From Actinomycetota bacterium (GTDB lineage: Bacteria; Actinomycetota; Acidimicrobiia; Acidimicrobiales; Ilumatobacteraceae), in NCBI GenBank assembly GCA_963169665.1, contig CAUJET010000226.1, positions 1 through 45,217 on the forward strand: a stretch of 45,217 nt of DNA. Reading direction: 5' to 3'. The notes under the pieces were generated by a model. That model was not told where the DNA came from, ran no database searches, and saw nothing but the letters and a program-made list of their open reading frames with translations. Position 1 is the first letter of the stretch. Each line of letters begins with the position of its first letter. Below, in pieces: positions 34,759 through 42,014 of this stretch. A program made the translations under genes and the position numbers.

Positions 34759-34792
34759 CGTTACATGACTGTACCGTATTTGTACGAGTACC
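34759..34792. promoter_or_regulatory. Imperfect inverted repeat in the reductase/TetR divergent promoter
   Basis: ACTGTAC and GTACGAGT flank CGTATTT in the 70-base gap between the divergent genes; the arms pair with one inserted base. It is the only AT-rich stretch nearby and is a plausible TetR site. Confidence 0.4.
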
Positions 34793-34802
34793 GTCGGTCG
34801 TC

Positions 34803-35396
34803 GTGAGCGCCAACGAGCCGTCCCCGGGTCGACCTCGAGATCCCGACATCGACACCGCAGTCCTCGCCACTGCGCAACGACACCTCGCCGTGTACGGCTA
34901 CGACGCGATGTCCGTCGTCGCCGTCGCGGAGGAGGCCGGCACCACCCGCCAGGCCCTCTACCGCCGCTGGCCCACCAAAGCCGATCTCGCCACCGCCGCC
35001 ATCGCCTCGCTCGCGCGGGCCACCGAGCGCCCCGACACCGACGACCCCTACGCCGACCTCGTCGCCGAACTCGTCGCGTTCCACACCGGCGTCACCCGCC
35101 CCAACGGCATCAACCTCGCTGGCTCGATGCTGCAGGACGCCGCCGACGACCGCCTGCGCTCGCTGTACCGGGAGCGCATCGTCAAGCCCCGACGCACCCG
35201 CCTGCGCCACATCCTCCAGCGAGCCGTCGACCTGGGCCTCGCGTCACCCGACGCCGACGTCGACTACGCGGTCGCCACCTGCACCGGCACGCTCTACGCC
35301 CTGCAACTCGCCGGCCAGCCGCTGCCGAGGACCTGGCCGCACCGCACCGCAGCCCTCGTGTGGCGCGCCATCGGCGCCACGCCACCCGACCGCTGA
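34803..35396 (+). CDS. TetR-family regulator
   Basis: A 197-residue TetR regulator from GTG 34803. The helix-turn-helix region reads DTAVLATAQRHLAVYGYDAM, SVVAVAEEAGTTRQALYRRW, PTKADLATAAI. The C-terminal domain resembles TetR_C_16-type ligand domains (MLQDAADDRLRSLYRERIV, PRRTRLRHILQRAVDLG). It starts opposite the F420-reductase-like gene and is its likely repressor. An upstream frame start at 34725 would overlap the reductase start and is less likely. Confidence 0.88.
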   Translation: MSANEPSPGRPRDPDIDTAVLATAQRHLAVYGYDAMSVVAVAEEAGTTRQALYRRWPTKADLATAAIASLARATERPDTDDPYADLVAELVAFHTGVTRPNGINLAGSMLQDAADDRLRSLYRERIVKPRRTRLRHILQRAVDLGLASPDADVDYAVATCTGTLYALQLAGQPLPRTWPHRTAALVWRAIGATPPDR

Positions 35397-35813
35397 TCAC
35401 GCGGCGCGCACGCCTCGCGCACCCACGGCGTTGCGCAGGCCGACACAGCCGATGCAGCCCACGCAGTTCTCGCAGTCCACACAGCCGATGCACCCCACGC
35501 ACCTCGTGCAGCGCACACACGCCAACACGCCCACGCAGAACGTCACCGCCAGGCTCGCCACCACCCCGATGCTCCCCACCGTGGCGATGCTGCCGGCCGT
35601 GGCCACCGAACCGGCCGTGGCGATGGAACCCGCGGTCGCGATCGACCCTGCCGTCGCGACCGACCCTGCCGTCGCGATCGAACCCGCAGTGGCGACACTC
35701 CCGGCCGTGGCGACACTCCCGGCCGTGGCGATCGAGCCCGCCGTGGCGGGGCTGCTTCGCGCACGCCGCCGACGCCGGCCGCCCAACTCGCGCAACCGCT
35801 GCTGCGCGTTCAC
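35397..35813 (-). CDS. Hexapeptide-repeat membrane protein with a (Cxx)9 tail
   Basis: A 138-residue low-complexity protein. After a basic N-terminus (QRLRELGGRRRRRAR) come ten tandem hexads ATAGS(I/V) (residues 23-82), a hydrophobic stretch GVVASLAVTFCVGVLA (83-98), and nine cysteines spaced exactly three apart (C99 to C123, pattern CxxCxxCxx). The end is LRNAVGARGVRAA. The GTG start overlaps the upstream gene's stop (GTGA). Such regular hexads suggest a beta-solenoid and the Cys ladder a disulfide or metal array; function is unknown. The plus strand here also has an open frame, but the operon overlap favours this strand. Confidence 0.7.
   Translation of the reverse strand: MNAQQRLRELGGRRRRRARSSPATAGSIATAGSVATAGSVATAGSIATAGSVATAGSIATAGSIATAGSVATAGSIATVGSIGVVASLAVTFCVGVLACVRCTRCVGCIGCVDCENCVGCIGCVGLRNAVGARGVRAA
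35568..35747. repeat. 18-bp tandem repeat encoding ATAGS(I/V)
   Basis: Ten imperfect 18-base units in tandem, differing mostly at third positions and at the I/V codon. This variation suggests selection on the protein repeat rather than recent slippage. Confidence 0.7.
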
Positions 35814-36097
35814 CACGCCACCTCGATCACGCCGTAGGTGACACACAGACCGGCCGCGTTCAATGCCAGCAGCGACAACACGATCACGCCCACAGCGGCC
35901 CGCTTCCGAGGACTCCGCGCCAGACCCACCGGCACCGGCATGTACCAGTCGGGCAGCAACGCCCCGCCCTCACGCTGACCGAACGGCACCGCGTCGTCGG
36001 CGATCGGCGCATCCGGATCGGCCGCCAGCGCGAGCTCGGCCAGCTCCTCGTCGGACACCTCGACCAGCTCGTCCAGGTCGCTCACGTCGTCGTCCAC
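35810..36097 (-). CDS. Small acidic single-pass membrane protein
   Basis: A 95-residue protein from GTG 36097. The first 50 residues are acidic (DVSDLDELVEVSDEELAELA), the middle has LLPDWYMPVPVGLARSPRKR, and the C-terminal AAVGVIVLSLLALNAAGLCV is a membrane segment ending in ITYGVIEVAW-like residues. TACGGT lies six bases before the GTG. Its stop overlaps the start of the hexapeptide/Cys-triplet protein, so the two are a coupled pair. The family is unrecognised. Confidence 0.7.
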   Translation of the reverse strand: MDDDVSDLDELVEVSDEELAELALAADPDAPIADDAVPFGQREGGALLPDWYMPVPVGLARSPRKRAAVGVIVLSLLALNAAGLCVTYGVIEVAW

Positions 36098-36103
36098 ACC
36101 GCA

Positions 36104-36109
36104 ACCGTA
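36104..36109 (-). promoter_or_regulatory. TACGGT -10 box of the membrane/repeat-protein operon
   Basis: On the minus strand TACGGT is followed by six bases and GTG 36097. Confidence 0.45.
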
Positions 36110-36123
36110 CGCCCGCACCCGAG

Positions 36124-36144
36124 CCCCGGCCAGGCGGACCGGGG
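36124..36144 (-). terminator. Hairpin after the SnoaL-like gene
   Basis: CCCCGG and CCGGGG pair across nine bases directly after the SnoaL-like stop. No U-tract. Confidence 0.35.
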
Positions 36145-36591
36145 TCAGGCCAGATCGAGGGCCTTCACCACCGCCTGCTGGTCGTAGAACGGGCGCTCGC
36201 ACACGATCTTGTCGGTGCCCTCGGCGAACTCGAACGCCGCCGCCATCCGCACCCGGAACGACTTCCCCGTCGGCTCCACCGTCCCGCTCGCCAACCGCAG
36301 CGGCCCCAGATGCGTGCCCGTCAGCCAGAACTCCACCAGCACCACGTTCGAGGCCGCGTCGGCCGCGATCGCGATGATCTCGTTGGCCTGATCGGGGAAC
36401 GGCGTGCGCGACGTCGCGAAGTAGCGACGCACCGCCTCCTCGCCGTCGAACACCGCGCCGCTGCCGTACATCTCGTAGCGAGGGTGCTCGAACGTGGCGA
36501 TCACGCCGTCCCAGTCGCCCACGCACTCGAGCGCCATGTGCGTACGAACCGTGTCGATGCGAGCAGCGGTCAGCGAATCCGAATCGGCCAT
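36145..36591 (-). CDS. SnoaL/NTF2-like protein
   Basis: A 148-residue single-domain protein of the NTF2/SnoaL fold: N-terminal helices (RIDTVRTHMALECVGDWDGV), then FEHPRYEMYGSGAVFDGEEA, RRYFATSRTPFPD and strand-rich VLVEFWLTGTHLGPL, FRVRMAAAFEFAEGTDKIV. Members isomerise or hydrolyse small molecules or act as binding domains; here the substrate is unknown. The start is ATG 36591, with TACGGT six bases upstream. Confidence 0.82.
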   Translation of the reverse strand: MADSDSLTAARIDTVRTHMALECVGDWDGVIATFEHPRYEMYGSGAVFDGEEAVRRYFATSRTPFPDQANEIIAIAADAASNVVLVEFWLTGTHLGPLRLASGTVEPTGKSFRVRMAAAFEFAEGTDKIVCERPFYDQQAVVKALDLA

Positions 36592-36597
36592 GCCCGC

Positions 36598-36603
36598 ACC
36601 GTA
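36598..36603 (-). promoter_or_regulatory. TACGGT -10 box of the SnoaL-like gene
   Basis: On the minus strand TACGGT is followed by six bases and ATG 36591. Confidence 0.45.
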
Positions 36604-36671
36604 CTCACCCGACCCGACCGCCTCCGCGGCCAGGCATGCCCTCGAAGGACGGCCGTCGGGCCGCCGGCACC

Positions 36672-36827
36672 TCAGTCGGCCGTCCACTCCTCGCCGGTCG
36701 AGAACAGCAGCGCCTCGTCATCCACGACGACCCGCACCGAATCGACGACTGACCTGGCCTCGTCCAGCGCCGGGAAACACTGCGCCGTGACGTCACTCGC
36801 GCGGATCTCGGTCGCCATATCGCCCAT
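36672..36827 (-). CDS. Small hypothetical protein
   Basis: A 51-residue acidic reading frame (MGDMATEIRASDV, then LDEARSVVDSVRVVVDDEAL). ATG 36827 has GAGAGAGGA ten bases upstream; ATG 36854 is an alternative start that places this site inside the frame. It lies 39 bases after the phosphatase stop on the same strand, so it may be co-transcribed with it. Composition is protein-like, but a gene this short cannot be proven from one sequence. Confidence 0.45.
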   Translation of the reverse strand: MGDMATEIRASDVTAQCFPALDEARSVVDSVRVVVDDEALLFSTGEEWTAD

Positions 36828-36866
36828 TGGAACATGGTCCTCTCTCATGGTCAACGTGACGAACCC

Positions 36867-37484
36867 TCAGCCGCCCTTGTGCCAGAGGCGGCTACTGATC
36901 CAGTCGGTGCTCACCGGGTTCGCGTTCAACCAGTCGCGCACGGCCTTGGTCTGGTTCTCGGCCACCCACGTGTCGGACCCGCGCCAACGGTGGAACCAGC
37001 TCACGGCATCCTCCGCGTACATCACCGCGGCGATCGGACGCTCCTCACGGATCGTGTCGAGCGCGGTCAACGGATCGAGACCCGCGGCCAACATCGCCGC
37101 GAACCCCATCGACGGCCCACGGTTCACACCCATGTGGCAGTGGATCATCACCTTGCCGTCGGGCTCGGCCATCGCCGCCATCGCCGCCTCGACACCCTCG
37201 AGGAACCACGAGTCGGGCTGGCGACCGCCATGGTCGTCGACACCCACCCACGTGTACCCGATGTCGGGCTGATGCTTGGCGACGAACTTCTCGTCGCTGT
37301 GCTCGAGCCTTGTGTCGACGATGTGCGTGATGCCCGCATCGACCCACTGGTTCAGGCCGCGCAGCTTCGCATCGCCCTCGGGAAGATCACCGCTCAACAC
37401 GACCTGCGGTGTCACCCAGCACAGCTTGCGCCAGTACTGCATCGGCTCGAAACGAGGTTCCTTGTTCGCCTGCTTCTTCGCCAC
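36867..37484 (-). CDS. Dual-specificity protein phosphatase-like protein
   Basis: A 205-residue phosphatase from GTG 37484, preceded by GAAGGAAAC. The P-loop is HCHMGVNRGPSM (115-126) with C116 and R122, and an acid-loop candidate is VGVDDHGG (80-87). The N-terminus is basic (AKKQANKEPRF). The domain alone makes up nearly the whole protein. Substrate unknown; a phosphoprotein or a phosphorylated metabolite is possible. A long in-frame upstream extension to 38594 is antisense to the dioxygenase gene and is not real. Confidence 0.85.
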   Translation of the reverse strand: MAKKQANKEPRFEPMQYWRKLCWVTPQVVLSGDLPEGDAKLRGLNQWVDAGITHIVDTRLEHSDEKFVAKHQPDIGYTWVGVDDHGGRQPDSWFLEGVEAAMAAMAEPDGKVMIHCHMGVNRGPSMGFAAMLAAGLDPLTALDTIREERPIAAVMYAEDAVSWFHRWRGSDTWVAENQTKAVRDWLNANPVSTDWISSRLWHKGG

Positions 37485-37616
37485 GGTGTTTCCTTCGATC
37501 GGTGGGGGTCGCAACACTCCCGCCTGAGCGGGCCTTCCAGCATCGCTGGCGCGTCTCATCACGCCAACGCGACGGGCACACGACACACCGGGAGCGACCC
37601 CACACGCACGCCCTCG

Positions 37617-37622
37617 GTACGG
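37617..37622 (+). promoter_or_regulatory. TACGGT box upstream of the dioxygenase gene
   Basis: TACGGT lies 61 bases before ATG 37683; unlike the leaderless cases this gene has a good ribosome site (AGGAGGA), so a leader of about 50 bases is implied. Confidence 0.35.
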
Positions 37623-37682
37623 TGACGACCGAGCGCCCGCGACCCACGCAGGCGAGCGATCGCCCAGGAGGACCGGCGAGCG

Positions 37683-38558
37683 ATGCACATCGGCGACGAC
37701 GTGCTGCACCAGGTGCGCACCGACGGCTACGCAGTGGTCGAGGGCTTCCTCACCCCCGACGAACTCGCCGCCGCGCGCGAGGGCCTGTTCGAGCAGTTCC
37801 CCACCCACGACCAGTACTTCGCCGACCCCGACCAGCACCACTCGATCGTCGCCCACCAGTTCGCCGGCCTGCGCGTCGGCCCGTTCGAGTCGTGGGGCCT
37901 CAACCGCATCGCCATCCACCCCGACCTCGTCGACGCCGCCGAACGCTTCTGCGACACCACCTCGCTCGACCTCTACAAGATCGAACTCTGGGCCAAGTAC
38001 AGCGGCGCCGTCGACTACGACCAGCCCCACCACCGCGACTTCAACAACCACAACCTCGTCGTCCCCCGCCGCGACCTCCGCTGGCCGCAACTCACCACCT
38101 TCATCCTCCTGTCCGACGTCACCGACGACGACGGCCCCACCAAGGTGATCCCCCGCCACATCGGCGACCCGATCCCGCTGTGGCCCAACCGACTCGAACC
38201 CGGCGAGCTCGTCGAACACGAGATCGCCGTCACCGGACCCGCCGGCTCGATCTTCCTCTACACCACCGACGTCCTCCACCGCGGCTCGGCCTTCACCGGC
38301 CACCCCCGTAGCCGCTTCGCACTGCTCGCCGACTTCCAGGCCCGCGGCAACCCCTGGCAGGGAAAGGTCAGCTGGCCCGGCAGCGCGCCACGCCCCGCCT
38401 TCCACCACCTGCTCGATCACGCCACCCCACGCGAACGCGACCTGTTCGGCTTCCCCCTGCCCGGACACGAGTACTGGAACGAGCAGACCCTCGCCGACGT
38501 CGCCGCCCGCTGGCCCGGCATCGACATGACCCCCTACGCGGTCGCCGCGAGGGGCTGA
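37683..38558 (+). CDS. Phytanoyl-CoA dioxygenase (PhyH) family Fe(II)/2-oxoglutarate oxygenase
   Basis: A 291-residue non-heme iron oxygenase. The metal triad is visible as H117-R-D119 in QPHHRDFNN and the distal H199 in TTDVLHRGSAF; R212 or R214 in GHPRSRFAL would bind 2-oxoglutarate. FLTPDELAAAREGLFEQ at the start is typical of PhyH enzymes. The ribosome site AGGAGGA precedes ATG 37683. Substrates in this family range from phytanoyl-CoA to hydroxylated secondary metabolites; not determined here. The 316 bases after the gene hold a cluster of hairpins. Confidence 0.88.
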   Translation: MHIGDDVLHQVRTDGYAVVEGFLTPDELAAAREGLFEQFPTHDQYFADPDQHHSIVAHQFAGLRVGPFESWGLNRIAIHPDLVDAAERFCDTTSLDLYKIELWAKYSGAVDYDQPHHRDFNNHNLVVPRRDLRWPQLTTFILLSDVTDDDGPTKVIPRHIGDPIPLWPNRLEPGELVEHEIAVTGPAGSIFLYTTDVLHRGSAFTGHPRSRFALLADFQARGNPWQGKVSWPGSAPRPAFHHLLDHATPRERDLFGFPLPGHEYWNEQTLADVAARWPGIDMTPYAVAARG

Positions 38559-38666
38559 GCGCAACCGGCCTCGACCAGCCGGACCCACCCCCAAGGCTCA
38601 CCGACCATTCACGCGGCCGCCCACGAGCCGTCGCTCGCCGTTCGAACGGCACGTTTACCGTCTCCG

Positions 38667-38794
38667 CTGTGTGGCCGGCGGAGATCGAACACCGGCCGCA
38701 CAGGTCGCTACCGGATTCCGGTACCTGATCGGCACGGTCCTCCCCCCTCGGCTGTGCCTCGACGGCGGGGTGCGCGCTGGGCGCACCCCCCGTC
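38667..38794 (+). ncRNA. Cluster of four hairpins, candidate structured RNA
   Basis: Within the 316-base gap 38559-38874: a 12-bp stem with one G-U pair (38667-38678/38692-38703), a perfect 6-bp hairpin TACCGG-ATT-CCGGTA (38709-38723), a 5-bp stem (38731-38735/38754-38758), and a 14-bp stem with one bulged base and a 5-base loop (38761-38794). It could be a small RNA or a transcription-end structure for the dioxygenase gene. No U-tract follows, and it is upstream of the NERD-like promoter, so it is unlikely to be that gene's leader. The rest of the gap holds nothing clear. Confidence 0.4.
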
Positions 38795-38839
38795 GCATCA
38801 CCCTCGCATCTCACGCTGCGTGCTCGGACAAGAAATCGC

Positions 38840-38867
38840 TCCAGACGAAAGCTTGACGAACCGATGA
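38840..38867 (+). promoter_or_regulatory. Sigma28/FliA-like promoter of the first NERD-like gene
   Basis: TCCAG, 15 bases, then ACCGATGA, then seven bases and ATG 38875. Compare the known FliA pattern TCAAG/TAAA, 15 bases, GCCGATAA. The same element with the same spacing precedes the paralogue at 44862. Confidence 0.5.
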
Positions 38868-38874
38868 ATGAGAC

Positions 38875-39372
38875 ATGAGTGCAACACCCCCGCTGGTCCG
38901 ACTCGTCGAAGAGGTCGCCAGCCAGGCATCCCTGGTCACCGATCTGCTACCCGGCGGCTGGCATCACCTCTACGTCCCGGGCGTCGATCGGCCGGTCGTG
39001 CTCGGCCCCGGCGGTGTGTTCGTGCTCGACGTGCGCCACCAGGCCACACTCCCCATCGGCGTGCAGAACGACCGCCCCTGGGCCAACGACCATCGCAATC
39101 AGATGAGCACCCCGCGGCTCACCGCCGAGCTGGCCTCGCAGCTGCTGAGCTGGGCCTGCGGCCTCGAGATCGCCGTCACCCCGGTGATCGTGCTCGCCGG
39201 CCCCGACAGCGCCGACGAGATCGTCCCCCGCCCCGACGGCGTCGACATCGTCCACCAGCACATGCTCGACCGCTGGCTCAGCCACATGCCCGCCGAACTC
39301 GACGCCGAGACGATCGCGCTCATCGTCGAACACGTCGCCCCCACCCCGGCGCTGCACCTCCAGCACGCCTGA
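38875..39372 (+). CDS. NERD-like domain protein, copy 1
   Basis: A 165-residue protein. The core LLPGGWHHLYVPGVDRPVVL, then LGPGGVFVLDVRH, and later TPRLTAELASQLLSWACGLE, VTPVIVLAGPDS, follow the NERD (nuclease-related) pattern hDHVVxGPxGVFhIDxK. The conserved Lys is replaced by Arg (VLDVRH), so nuclease activity is doubtful. The C-terminal part (DIVHQHMLDRWLSHMPAEL) is helical. A paralogue begins at 44862, and both share an upstream promoter-like element. It may belong to a motility-linked regulon. Function unknown. Confidence 0.75.
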   Translation: MSATPPLVRLVEEVASQASLVTDLLPGGWHHLYVPGVDRPVVLGPGGVFVLDVRHQATLPIGVQNDRPWANDHRNQMSTPRLTAELASQLLSWACGLEIAVTPVIVLAGPDSADEIVPRPDGVDIVHQHMLDRWLSHMPAELDAETIALIVEHVAPTPALHLQHA

Positions 39373-39373
39373 A

Positions 39374-39437
39374 CCGTCGGGCACCGTCGATCGAGCGGGC
39401 GCAGGGTCACCCCCCGACCCAGCGCCCCGCCCGACGG
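39374..39437 (+). terminator. Nested hairpins after NERD-like copy 1
   Basis: An outer 9-bp stem CCGTCGGGC/GCCCGACGG (39374-39382/39429-39437) encloses an inner stem with GGGTC/GACCC and a GC-rich extension. It begins one base after the stop codon. Very stable, no U-tract. Confidence 0.5.
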
Positions 39438-39533
39438 CTCCCGGCGATCGCGTCACACCCCGGCCGTACAACCGCTGCATGAGCAGCAACTCCCTCGCCG
39501 ATCGGGCGCTCCATCCCTCCGCCGCGAGCACTG

Positions 39534-39569
39534 GTGGCGCGAGAAGTCGTGGCGCCAGAATGGCGCCAC
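39534..39569. promoter_or_regulatory. GTGGCGC operator repeats of the toxin-antitoxin operon
   Basis: GTGGCGCC-AGAAT-GGCGCCAC (39549-39569) is a perfect 8+5+8 inverted repeat, with a third half site GTGGCGC at 39534-39540. It lies over the expected -35 region, upstream of the antitoxin gene, as for autoregulated RHH antitoxins. Confidence 0.65.
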
Positions 39570-39574
39570 GTGCC

Positions 39575-39580
39575 TACAGT
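39575..39580 (+). promoter_or_regulatory. TACAGT -10 box of the toxin-antitoxin operon
   Basis: TACAGT is followed by six bases and ATG 39587, the leaderless layout. Confidence 0.5.
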
Positions 39581-39586
39581 GGAACC

Positions 39587-39817
39587 ATGCCGAGCATCCA
39601 GGTGAAGGACGTCCCACCCGACGTGCACGCCATCCTCACGCGACGCGCGGCAGCCGCCGGACAGTCGCTGCAGGAGTATCTGCTGGCTCGCCTCACCGCT
39701 GACGCCGCTGCGCCGACGATGGACGAGGTGTTGGCTCGTATCGGCCGACGCCGAGGGATCGACCTCGGGTTCGAGGAAGCGGCTCGTCTGGTGCGCGACG
39801 AGCGCGACGCTCGGTGA
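39587..39817 (+). CDS. RHH antitoxin (FitA/VapB type)
   Basis: A 76-residue ribbon-helix-helix antitoxin. The strand and first helix are PSIQVKDVPPDVHAILTRRA, followed by AAAGQSLQEYLLARLTA. The C-terminal 30 residues (MDEVLARIGRRRGIDLGFEE) would wrap the toxin, with Arg residues able to reach the PIN active site. It is followed by the PIN toxin with a GTGA overlap. It likely represses its own operon at the GTGGCGC repeats. Confidence 0.9.
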   Translation: MPSIQVKDVPPDVHAILTRRAAAAGQSLQEYLLARLTADAAAPTMDEVLARIGRRRGIDLGFEEAARLVRDERDAR

Positions 39818-40206
39818 TCGTCGTCGACGCGAGCGCGATGGTGCTCGTCCTCGTCGACGACCGCGAGGCGGGCCATCGAGCGCGGGCGCGACTCGCAGGT
39901 GAAGCCATCACCGCCCCGGAACTGCTCGACCTCGAGGTGCTGTCGGTGCTGCGTCGTATGACCGCCAGCGGCATCCTGACGGCGCGTCGTGCACGAGCTG
40001 CGCTCGACGACCTCGCGGTCGCTCCGATCCGACGCGTCCCGCATCTGCCGCTCCTCGAGCGGTGCTGGGCACTCCGTCCCGACGCGACGTCCTACGACGC
40101 CGCCTACATCGCCGTCGCCGAACTCCTCGAACTCACGCTCGTCACCACCGATCGGAAGCTGGCCACCACGCCAGGGATCCGCTGCGAGATCGACGTGCTG
40201 GCGTGA
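39814..40206 (+). CDS. PIN-domain toxin (VapC/FitB type)
   Basis: A 130-residue PIN-domain ribonuclease from GTG 39814. The metal-binding acidic residues are D5 (MIVVDASAM), E41 (LLDLEVLSVL), D95 (TSYDAAYIAVA) and D113 (LVTTDRKLA). All are present, so it looks active. As a toxin it would cleave RNA when freed from the antitoxin. It ends four bases before the convergent deacylase gene's stop region. Confidence 0.92.
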   Translation: MIVVDASAMVLVLVDDREAGHRARARLAGEAITAPELLDLEVLSVLRRMTASGILTARRARAALDDLAVAPIRRVPHLPLLERCWALRPDATSYDAAYIAVAELLELTLVTTDRKLATTPGIRCEIDVLA

Positions 40207-40210
40207 CGGG

Positions 40211-41965
40211 TCAGGGGCGGCGGAGGAGACGGCCGGGGCGTTCGCCGGTGTCGGTGTCCATGCTGCGGGTCTGCACGCCGTTGACGAGCGTCGCCACGTA
40301 GCCGCTCACCGGCTGCAGGAACCGCATGCCTCCGGCCGGCAGGTCGTGGTGCGCCACCGGCCGACGCACCGTCAGCCGCTCCAGGTCGATCACGTTCACG
40401 TCCGCGCGCATGCCCACCTCGAGCGTGCCCCGATCGTGCAACCCATACAACCGCGCGTTGCGCCGCGTCTGCTTCTCGACCAGGAACTCGAGCGGGATCG
40501 TCGCGCCACGTGAGCGGTCGCGCGTCCAATGCGTGAGCTGGGTCGTCGGCGCGGTGCCGTCGCAGATGAGCTTCACGTGCGCACCCGCATCGGCCAGACC
40601 GGTCACCGTCACCGGGTCGACCAGCATCTCGCGCATCGCGTCCATGTTCCCGTCGACGTAGCCGGTGCCCATGATCGTCGCCACGTTCGTGCCGTCGCCC
40701 TCGCACAGGAAGTCGTACATCAACTCCTCCGGCGTCGTGCCCCTCGCCGCAGCGAGCGCCGCGAACGTGTGCTCGGCCGTCGGCTCGTAGTCGACCACCT
40801 CGTCGAGCGGATACATGCCCGGCGTCGCCATCTGCAGCGCCAGGTACAGGTTCTCCATCGACCCCTGCAGCGCGGGCGGCACGTCGTCGCCGGCGAGGAT
40901 CGCGGCCCGCACCTGCGGATCGCGCATCGCCGCCGCACGCTCGCTCACCGGCAGGTGCACGAGATCGAGGTACGCCCGCCGACGCATGTACGGGTGGTAG
41001 CCGGCCAGGCTCGACAGCAGCCCGATCGGCCGCGACGCCACCTGCGGATACAGCCGCGACCCCGTCGCGTTCTGCTCGGCCGCGAACGCCAACACCTCGC
41101 GCCAGGCATTCGGATAGTCGCGGGTCTGCGCGGTCGTGAACGTCACGTTCACCCCGGCCTGACGCGAGATCGCGTTCAACAGGTGCAGCTCGTGCTCCTG
41201 CGAGAAGCGCTCACCGCCGAACTGCTGCATCGCACCGATCGAACTCGACGTGATCGCCTCGAACACACCGCCGCCACCGTCGGCCAACCCCATCGCCAAC
41301 TCGGTCAGCTCCTGTTCCGTGGCGTAGGTGCCCGGCACCGCGGTGCCGTCGATCGAGCGGTGGAAGATCGTGCGCGACGTGCTGAGCCCGAGCGCACCGG
41401 CAGCCGCCGCCTCGGCCACGATCCGGCGCATCGCCGCGATGTCGTCGTCGGTCGCGTCGTCGTTGCGCACACCGCGCTCACCCATCACCGCGAACCGCAG
41501 CGCACCGTGGGCCAACTGCGCACCGACGTCCATCGCGTACCGGCGGGTGGCGAGGAAGTCGAGGTACTCGGGGAAGGTGGTCCACGACCCCCACGGCACA
41601 CCCTCGTACAGGGCCGTGCCGGGGATGTCCTCGACACCCTCCATCAACTCGATCAGCGTGCGCTCGCCACCTGGCGGGCACGGCGCGAACCCCACACCGC
41701 AGTTGCCCATCACCAACGACGTCACCCCGTTGGAGAACGACGGGTCGAGCTCGTCGTCCCACGTGACCTGACCGTCGAAGTGGGTGTGCACGTCGACCCA
41801 TCCGGGCGCGACCACGGCACCGGCCGCGTCGATCACACGATCACCGGCGAGCGTTCCGCCCACCGCGGCGATCGAGCCACCGTCGATCGCGACGTCGCCC
41901 ACGTATGCCGCAGCACCTGTGCCGTCGACGATCGTTCCGCCGCGGATGACCAGTTCGTGTGCCAT
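40211..41965 (-). CDS. N-acyl-D-amino-acid deacylase/D-aminoacylase-like amidohydrolase
   Basis: A 584-residue amidohydrolase. The first metal motif is GWVDVHTHFDGQ (residues 55-66), preceded by the typical IRGGTIVDGTG start. GNCGVGFAP carries the Cys seen in D-aminoacylases. Later motifs are LADAGAHVKLICDG and RRNARLYGLHDRG, then VGMRADVNVIDL. The family hydrolyses N-acyl-D-amino acids or related cyclic amides. It is the last gene of the DMT-RidA-deacylase row on the minus strand, which points to amino-acid or amide breakdown under the divergent MocR. An upstream frame extension to 42097 overlaps RidA and is rejected. Confidence 0.88.
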   Translation of the reverse strand: MAHELVIRGGTIVDGTGAAAYVGDVAIDGGSIAAVGGTLAGDRVIDAAGAVVAPGWVDVHTHFDGQVTWDDELDPSFSNGVTSLVMGNCGVGFAPCPPGGERTLIELMEGVEDIPGTALYEGVPWGSWTTFPEYLDFLATRRYAMDVGAQLAHGALRFAVMGERGVRNDDATDDDIAAMRRIVAEAAAAGALGLSTSRTIFHRSIDGTAVPGTYATEQELTELAMGLADGGGGVFEAITSSSIGAMQQFGGERFSQEHELHLLNAISRQAGVNVTFTTAQTRDYPNAWREVLAFAAEQNATGSRLYPQVASRPIGLLSSLAGYHPYMRRRAYLDLVHLPVSERAAAMRDPQVRAAILAGDDVPPALQGSMENLYLALQMATPGMYPLDEVVDYEPTAEHTFAALAAARGTTPEELMYDFLCEGDGTNVATIMGTGYVDGNMDAMREMLVDPVTVTGLADAGAHVKLICDGTAPTTQLTHWTRDRSRGATIPLEFLVEKQTRRNARLYGLHDRGTLEVGMRADVNVIDLERLTVRRPVAHHDLPAGGMRFLQPVSGYVATLVNGVQTRSMDTDTGERPGRLLRRP

Positions 41966-42014
41966 GCGATCCCCCGAGATCCTCAGAGCCGACGCGGCGA
42001 GCGTACCCCTGGCC

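Noticed and set aside
35431..35841. Plus-strand repeat protein reading of the hexapeptide region
   Set aside because: It is also open, but the minus strand gives a hydrophobic segment, an exact Cys triplet pattern and a four-base overlap with an upstream gene.
37485..38594. In-frame upstream extension of the phosphatase gene
   Set aside because: It runs antisense through the PhyH dioxygenase; the phosphatase has a GTG with a good ribosome site at 37484.
38853..38858. TTGACG before the NERD-like gene as a -35 box
   Set aside because: A -10 box 17 bases further on would lie inside the gene; the sigma28-like reading fits better.
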